Source: JAZDFC01 sp043808235
GTDB taxonomy: Bacteria; Bacteroidota; Ignavibacteria; Ignavibacteriales; Melioribacteraceae
Assembly (NCBI GenBank): GCA_043808235.1
Contig: JAZDFC010000070.1
Span: forward strand, 62,001-126,000
Length of the DNA stretch: 64,000 nucleotides
Direction: 5' to 3'
Below the pieces are notes generated by a model. The model did no database searches and was not told the origin of the DNA. It was given only the letters and a program-made list of their open reading frames with translations. Positions 58,866 through 64,000 of the stretch are shown here, piece by piece (within the stretch, counting starts at the first letter, position 1; each line of letters starts with the position of its first letter). The position numbers and the translations under genes are program-made.

Positions 58866-60167
58866 TTATTCTTTTTCTACCGAACGTGCGAAAATATAAT
58901 CAACATTCTTTAACATTTTTTTCGGATCGAAGATTTCATCTATTTCTTCTTCTGATAAATATTTTCTGACTTCATCAGATTTACTCAATTCATCTTTTAA
59001 ATTTTTATTTGTATCCGCCCAAACATCCATCGCCGGGGTTTGAACTAATCGATATGATTCCTCACGGGATATTCCTTTTTCAACGAGTCGAAGCATAACC
59101 GATTGAGAGAAAATCAATCCGCGTGTTAAGTTCAAATTCTTCAACATATTTTCAGGATAAATGAGAAGGTTCTTCACTAACTTCTTCATCAGATCAAGCA
59201 TATAATCAAGTATAATACAACTATCCGGAACAATCACTCTTTCAACAGATGAATGCGAAATATCGCGTTCGTGCCAAAGTGCAACATTTTCCAACGCTGC
59301 AATTGAATTACTTCGCAACAACCTTGCTAAACCGGTTATCCTTTCACTAATTATTGGATTCCGTTTATGCGGCATTGCTGAAGATCCTTTCTGTCCTTTA
59401 GAAAAATATTCTTCCGCTTCAAGCACTTCCGTCCTTTGCAAATGTCGTATCTCAATTGCAATTTTTTCAAGTGTAGCTCCGATAATTGCCAAGGTACTCA
59501 TGAAATGTGCATGTCGGTCACGTTGTATTACCTGTGTCGATACCGGTGCGGGTTTCAATCCCATCTTTTCACAAACATATTCTTCAACTTTGGGTGATAG
59601 ATGCTCAAACGTACCTACCGCACCGGATATTTGTCCAACGCTGATTTGCTCGATAGCTTCTTCCAAACGTTTTATATTTCTCTTTGTTTCTTCAAACCAT
59701 AATGCGAACTTTAATCCCATCGAAGTTGGCTCGGCGTGTATCCCATGGCTTCTTCCGATGCAAACGCTGTTCTTGTGTTCAATAGCTCTATCTCTCAAAA
59801 TAGATTTCAAATCGATTAGACTGTTTAACAACAGTTCACCGGCTTTTTTCATCTGGTATGAAAGTGTAGTATCAAGAATATCCGAAGACGTCATTCCGTA
59901 ATGGATATGCCTTGATTCCGGTCCAACATACTCTGCAACATTTGTGAGGAAAGCAATCACATCGTGCTTCGTGGTTTCTTCAATTTCAAGAATTCTTTTT
60001 ACTTCGAACTTCGCTTTCAGTTTTATCGTTTCCACATCGTCTTGCGGGATTTCACCCATGTTCGTGCGTGCCTCGCATGCTAAAATTTCTATTTGCAGCC
60101 ATGTCGAAAACTTGAATTCATCTTTCCAAATTTTACCCATTTGCGAGCGGGTATATCTTTCAATCAT
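58866..60167 (-). CDS. purB: Adenylosuccinate lyase
   Basis: The 433-residue fumarase/aspartase-superfamily enzyme has RYTRSQMGKIWKDEFKFSTW at the start, HYGMTSSDILDTTLSYQM, IGRSHGIHAEPTSMGLKFA and the signature loop KGSSAMPHKRNPIISERITG. It acts twice in purine synthesis (SAICAR and adenylosuccinate). Its ATG overlaps the htrA stop by 8 nt (ATGATTGA), so the genes are co-translated. Confidence 0.97.
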   Translation of the reverse strand: MIERYTRSQMGKIWKDEFKFSTWLQIEILACEARTNMGEIPQDDVETIKLKAKFEVKRILEIEETTKHDVIAFLTNVAEYVGPESRHIHYGMTSSDILDTTLSYQMKKAGELLLNSLIDLKSILRDRAIEHKNSVCIGRSHGIHAEPTSMGLKFALWFEETKRNIKRLEEAIEQISVGQISGAVGTFEHLSPKVEEYVCEKMGLKPAPVSTQVIQRDRHAHFMSTLAIIGATLEKIAIEIRHLQRTEVLEAEEYFSKGQKGSSAMPHKRNPIISERITGLARLLRSNSIAALENVALWHERDISHSSVERVIVPDSCIILDYMLDLMKKLVKNLLIYPENMLKNLNLTRGLIFSQSVMLRLVEKGISREESYRLVQTPAMDVWADTNKNLKDELSKSDEVRKYLSEEEIDEIFDPKKMLKNVDYIFARSVEKE

Positions 60168-61335
60168 TGTGAGTCTCTAAGTGCATCTTTTTAGTTAGTG
60201 AATTATTGTTACGTAAAATTTTTATTTCAACATTATCGCCGGAACGGAATTCCTGCAGCACGCCGGCAAGTGTGTCATAATTGTTTATTTTAAAATTGTC
60301 CACTTCAGTAATAATATCACCGACTTCCAAACCCGCTCTGGCAGCGGGCGATCCGGGAGTAACGTATGTTACAATAACGCCGCGGGTATTCGGCAAGTCA
60401 TAATATTTGGCAATTCCTTCGTCTATCGTTTGTATCCTTAATCCAGTCCAAAAATCACGATCAATTTTACCTTTATCTTTCAATTCATCAATTATAGTTT
60501 TTATTTTATTTACCGGAATCGCAAATCCAACTCCAATACTTCCGCCGCTCTGTGAATAAATTAATGTATTCATTCCAATCAATTCACCAAGACAATTCAC
60601 AAGAGGTCCGCCGCTGTTTCCGCTGTTTATGGAAGCGTCGGTCTGAATCATATTTAAATAAAATCTTTCGTTGCTGCTTCCAAGATTCATTCCCGTCGCG
60701 CTGATAACTCCAACAGTAACCGTTGGTTTATCGTTCAACTCAAACAGTCCGAAAGGATTACCAAGCGCAATTACCCATTCGCCGATTAGTACTTCGTTAG
60801 AATTGCCAAGTGAGATGAACGGTAAATTATCCGCGTCAATTTTTAGAAGGCAAATATCCGACACCTGATCGGTACCGATAATTTCCGCATCGTGCTGGGT
60901 TCCATCAGTCATCGTAACAATTATTTTAGTTGCATTGCCTGCCACATGGTCATTGGTTAGTATGTAACCATCGCTCGAAATTATTGTACCGGAACCAAGT
61001 CCTTTTATTTGCTTTTCATAAACTCTATCGCCGTAAAAATATCTGTAGAATGGATCGTCTGCAAATGGATCCCGATATTGCCTTACCTCTGTAACATTTA
61101 TACCTACAACCGCATTGCTTATTTTTTTAACAGTTCCAGTTATGATGTTTTCTCGTGACTGATAGATAGATTGATTAACCGAATCTTTTGACATTATTGG
61201 AATCGAGTTGCGATCGTTTTTAATTCCTTCATCGCTGCCCTGGCTAAGACTATCCTTGATGAAGAGGAAATAGCCTGCAGTAACTAATGCAATTATTGAG
61301 ATTACACCCAAGAAAATTTTGTTTCCGGATTTCAT
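60160..61335 (-). CDS. HtrA/DegP-type serine protease with one PDZ domain
   Basis: The 391-residue protein has an N-terminal membrane anchor (KIFLGVISIIALVTAGYFLF). The trypsin-like domain has H130 (LTNDHVAGNA), D160 (DQVSDICLLK) and S241 (NSGNSGGPLVNCLG). One PDZ domain follows (about 300-385; GVIVTYVTPGSPAARAGLEV, DIITEVDNFKINNYDTLAGV). With a single PDZ it resembles DegS/HtrA of the DegQ group. It acts in the periplasm on misfolded proteins. Its gene sits between plsY and purB. Confidence 0.94.
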   Translation of the reverse strand: MKSGNKIFLGVISIIALVTAGYFLFIKDSLSQGSDEGIKNDRNSIPIMSKDSVNQSIYQSRENIITGTVKKISNAVVGINVTEVRQYRDPFADDPFYRYFYGDRVYEKQIKGLGSGTIISSDGYILTNDHVAGNATKIIVTMTDGTQHDAEIIGTDQVSDICLLKIDADNLPFISLGNSNEVLIGEWVIALGNPFGLFELNDKPTVTVGVISATGMNLGSSNERFYLNMIQTDASINSGNSGGPLVNCLGELIGMNTLIYSQSGGSIGVGFAIPVNKIKTIIDELKDKGKIDRDFWTGLRIQTIDEGIAKYYDLPNTRGVIVTYVTPGSPAARAGLEVGDIITEVDNFKINNYDTLAGVLQEFRSGDNVEIKILRNNNSLTKKMHLETHND

Positions 61336-61337
61336 AT

Positions 61338-61964
61338 TTATTTCCTATCAATTTTTTGTTTAATAAAAATTTCCATCAACGGTTCGATATGTCTGCTAAG
61401 AATAATTAACATTAAAATGCAAACAGATATTTCGAAAAATAAAATCGATGTTGCGCTTAAAATGGAATAACGATTAATCGCCTGTCCGAATATGAATGTT
61501 ATCCCCGCGGTAAGTAAAGATGCTGCGGCATTTCCAATATGAATGTTTTTTGAAACTAAATAAGTTAGCAACCACATCATCGACCAAATAACCAAAATCA
61601 ATGGCGATAAAACTAATGAACCACCCGCAGCTGTTGCGAGTCCGCGTCCACCTTTAAATTTTATCCAAGGGGAGTAACAATGTGCTAACACTGCCGATGT
61701 TAATGAAATCATCGCAAAATTAAATTTAACACCGAACAATATTTCTACAAGAATCACACTTAACATTCCTTTAAGTAAGTCAACCGATAAAACTATAATC
61801 CCTGTCATTTTGGAATTCGTAACTTCAAATGAGTTCATTGCACCAACATTTCCAGTACCCGCAAGGGTAATATCTATTTTTTTGAATTTTTTCAAAAAAA
61901 CATACCCGGTAGGGAATGAACCGATTAAATAACCAGCCAGGGCACAAAAAATATATTCCATCAT
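61338..61964 (-). CDS. plsY: Acyl-phosphate:glycerol-3-phosphate acyltransferase
   Basis: The 208-residue multi-spanning protein has the PlsY motifs LIGSFPTGYVFLK (motif 1), GTGNVGAMNSFEVTN (like the conserved GSGNxGAxN), and the HCYSPWIKFKGGRGLATAAG motif 2/3 region. It makes lysophosphatidate at the inner membrane. It is the first gene of a plsY-htrA-purB operon (2-bp gap to htrA). Confidence 0.95.
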   Translation of the reverse strand: MMEYIFCALAGYLIGSFPTGYVFLKKFKKIDITLAGTGNVGAMNSFEVTNSKMTGIIVLSVDLLKGMLSVILVEILFGVKFNFAMISLTSAVLAHCYSPWIKFKGGRGLATAAGGSLVLSPLILVIWSMMWLLTYLVSKNIHIGNAAASLLTAGITFIFGQAINRYSILSATSILFFEISVCILMLIILSRHIEPLMEIFIKQKIDRK

Positions 61965-62163
61965 TTGCAGGATTATTCTTAATTTTTAATACATGACGGC
62001 TAAAAATAATTATAATTGACAAAATAAGATAATTGTAAAATTTCTGACCATTTTTAAAATTAAATCCGTCATTTTAAATTATTTTAAAATCCTAATTGGA
62101 TTTTACGTTTTTATCTGATAAATATTGTGTCTATTTTATTAATGAAGAAAATTTGGAGAAATC

Positions 62164-64000
62164 ATGGTTAACTTTGTAGGAACTTTTAACGTAGTTCCTT
62201 CGCTACCGAAAAAATTAGAACCCCTTAGGGAGATCGCATACAATCTATATTGGACATGGAATCACGAAGCTGTTACTTTATTCCGCCGGATGGATAGAAA
62301 ATTATGGGAAGACTCCCATCATAACCCCGTTTTGATGTTGGGGAAAATTAGTCAGGAGAGACTCGAAGAACTTGCTCATGACGATGGATTCATTTCCAAC
62401 ATGAATAGGGTTTATATTCAATTAAAGGTTTACCTTGATGAATTGACGTGGTATCAGAAGAATTATAAATCGGAAGACAAACCTTTTATAGCCTATTTCT
62501 CTGCTGAGTATGGTTTAACAGAATGTTTGCAGGTTTATTCCGGCGGTCTCGGAGTTTTATCGGGCGATCATCTTAAATCAGCAAGTGATTTGGGATTACC
62601 TTTGGTAGCCGTCGGCTTATGTTACAAAGAAGGTTATTTCCAGCAATATCTCTCAGTAGATGGATGGCAGCAGGAAAAATATGCACTGACTGATTTTTAT
62701 AATCAGCCGATGAAATTGGTTACAACTGATGAAAAAGAAGTTCTTAAATTAAAACTCCAGTTCCCGGGTAGAGAAGTTACTTTCCAAATATGGAAAATTG
62801 AAGTAGGTCGGGTCCCTCTTTATTTGCTTGATACAAATGTTGATGAGAATTCGGAAGAAGATAGAAAAATTACCCGTACTCTTTACGGTGGAAATAACGA
62901 AACAAGAATTCAACAGGAAATAGTGCTTGGCATTGGTGGAATAAGAACGTTCCAGGCGCTCGGTATCAAACCACTTGTTTGTCACATGAACGAAGGTCAC
63001 TCGGCTTTCCTTGCGCTTGAAAGAATGAGACATTTAATTCAAGTTGAAGGATTGAAATTCAATGAAGCGCAGGCTGTTGGGTTCTATTCGAACATCTTTA
63101 CAACTCACACACCGGTCCCTGCCGGTATCGATGTATTCCCGAATGACTTGATGGAGAAGTACTTTGGCGAGTATTATCGAAAAGAATTAAAAATTTCCGA
63201 TAGACAATTTTATCGCCTCGGAACTCTTCTTGATAACAGGGAACCTTCTCATTTTAATATGGCGCATCTTGCTATGAATATGGCTGGATTTGTAAACGGT
63301 GTAAGCAAATTACATGGTCAAGTCTCCAAAACGATGTGGGTGGATGGATTCAAGAATGTCCCGTTTGATGAAATTCCAATCGATTATGTGACAAATGGAA
63401 TTCATACAAGGTCACATCTTAGCAATGATATGCAGGAACTTCTCTATAGATATCTCGGAGAAAGATTCATTAAAAATCCAGCCGACCACGAGGTATGGAA
63501 ACGCATTGAAGAAATGCCCGACGAAGAATTATGGCGAACTCATGAACGACGCAGGGAAAGACTGGTTGCGTTTTGCAGGAACCGACTCAAACAGCAGATT
63601 ATTGCACGCGGCGGTTCTGCAGCGGAAATCAATATGGCAAAAGAAGTTTTAAATGTAACTGCTCTTACTATTGGATTTGCAAGAAGATTTGCCACATATA
63701 AACGCGCTACTCTCATCGCAAGAGATGTTGAACGATTAGCGAGTATTTTGTGTAACCCGGAATTTCCAGTTCAATTAATTGTTGCCGGAAAAGCGCACCC
63801 CAAAGATGACGAAGGTAAAAAACTTATTCAGGAATTAATCCACATTGCGAAAGATGAACATCTGAGGAAACGAATTGTATTCCTTGAAAATTATGATATG
63901 AATATTGCGAGATATATGGTTGAAGGCTGCGACGTTTGGTTGAATAATCCACGCAGACCTCTTGAAGCCAGCGGAACTTCCGGTATGAAAGTTATTGCTA
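62164..64000 (+). CDS. glgP: Alpha-glucan (glycogen) phosphorylase, partial
   Basis: The gene starts at ATG 62164 with GGAG upstream and runs off the window; 612 codons are visible. It begins with the DUF3417-type N-terminus (LEPLREIAYNLYWTWNHEAV), then FIAYFSAEYGLTECLQVYSG and GGLGVLSGDHLKSASDLGLP, which characterise the TIGR02094 branch of GlgP. RPLEASGTSGMK at the window edge carries the PLP-binding Lys (K609). It releases glucose-1-phosphate from glycogen or maltodextrin. The promoter should lie in the divergent gap 61965-62163 shared with plsY. Confidence 0.96.
   Translation, partial: MVNFVGTFNVVPSLPKKLEPLREIAYNLYWTWNHEAVTLFRRMDRKLWEDSHHNPVLMLGKISQERLEELAHDDGFISNMNRVYIQLKVYLDELTWYQKNYKSEDKPFIAYFSAEYGLTECLQVYSGGLGVLSGDHLKSASDLGLPLVAVGLCYKEGYFQQYLSVDGWQQEKYALTDFYNQPMKLVTTDEKEVLKLKLQFPGREVTFQIWKIEVGRVPLYLLDTNVDENSEEDRKITRTLYGGNNETRIQQEIVLGIGGIRTFQALGIKPLVCHMNEGHSAFLALERMRHLIQVEGLKFNEAQAVGFYSNIFTTHTPVPAGIDVFPNDLMEKYFGEYYRKELKISDRQFYRLGTLLDNREPSHFNMAHLAMNMAGFVNGVSKLHGQVSKTMWVDGFKNVPFDEIPIDYVTNGIHTRSHLSNDMQELLYRYLGERFIKNPADHEVWKRIEEMPDEELWRTHERRRERLVAFCRNRLKQQIIARGGSAAEINMAKEVLNVTALTIGFARRFATYKRATLIARDVERLASILCNPEFPVQLIVAGKAHPKDDEGKKLIQELIHIAKDEHLRKRIVFLENYDMNIARYMVEGCDVWLNNPRRPLEASGTSGMKVIA

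Overview
The window looks like chromosomal DNA from a Gram-negative bacterium of the Bacteroidota/Chlorobi/Ignavibacteriota assemblage. A member of Ignavibacteriota is my best guess, inferred from gene content and protein style rather than from any marker search. The supporting signs are AT-rich codon use, many secreted proteins whose signal peptides end in '...AQ', abundant lipoproteins, PD40/TPR proteins, ThyX with DHFR, a B12-type acyl-CoA mutase, an EF-G2-like factor and several TTG/GTG starts. No tRNA, rRNA, CRISPR array or prophage was seen.

Region 1 (1-12240) is an accessory cluster, all on the + strand. It begins with the tail of a rhodanese. Then come secreted proteins: an alpha/beta-hydrolase-TPR fusion that has lost its Ser and His, an S41 peptidase with a TPR tail, a metal-dependent amidohydrolase, three paralogous PD40 beta-propeller proteins sharing an N-terminal GPYLGQK motif, a TlpA-type thioredoxin and a metallo-beta-lactamase-fold hydrolase. 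A frameshifted methyltransferase and a cupin sit among them.

Region 2 (12240-17600) is a decaying, repeat-rich stretch. It holds a truncated secreted ORF abutting an IS4-like transposase remnant, a DegT aminotransferase fragment, a relBE-like pair with a frameshifted toxin, two related copies of a small membrane-protein tail, several copies of a short AAAACCCAACTTTT-type repeat, an AAA/DUF4143 ATPase and a short AbiEi-like wHTH remnant.

Region 3 (17612-36573, + strand) is core housekeeping: maf, a flippase-like protein, icd, YtxH and DUF948 proteins, an EF-G paralogue, a HIT protein, thyX, a PEGA lipoprotein, folA (apparently with an ATT start), mutL, an isobutyryl-CoA-mutase-type large subunit, a UbiA-family transferase, a CNNM/CorC protein, YciI, a rhodanese, a DCC protein, tgt, yajC and nfeD.

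Region 4 (36636-46315, - strand) has a DUF6263-like lipoprotein, a NamZ/DUF1343 protein, ndk, sucD with a lysine-rich tail, a POT transporter, gatA, tatA, purQ, purS, pssA and psd. A divergent promoter region separates it from region 5 (46482-56610, + strand): ybaB, recR, a methyltransferase, two lipoproteins, ftsX, then an exopolysaccharide export/assembly locus (small SLBB protein, BY-kinase, Wza-like protein, Wzz-like protein, UDP-glucuronate decarboxylase).

Region 6 (56668-61964, - strand) contains groES-groEL behind a sigma70-like promoter with a perfect CIRCE operator, two long GTAGAGACG palindromes, and a plsY-htrA-purB operon. The window closes inside a + strand alpha-glucan phosphorylase gene, just past the codon for its PLP lysine.
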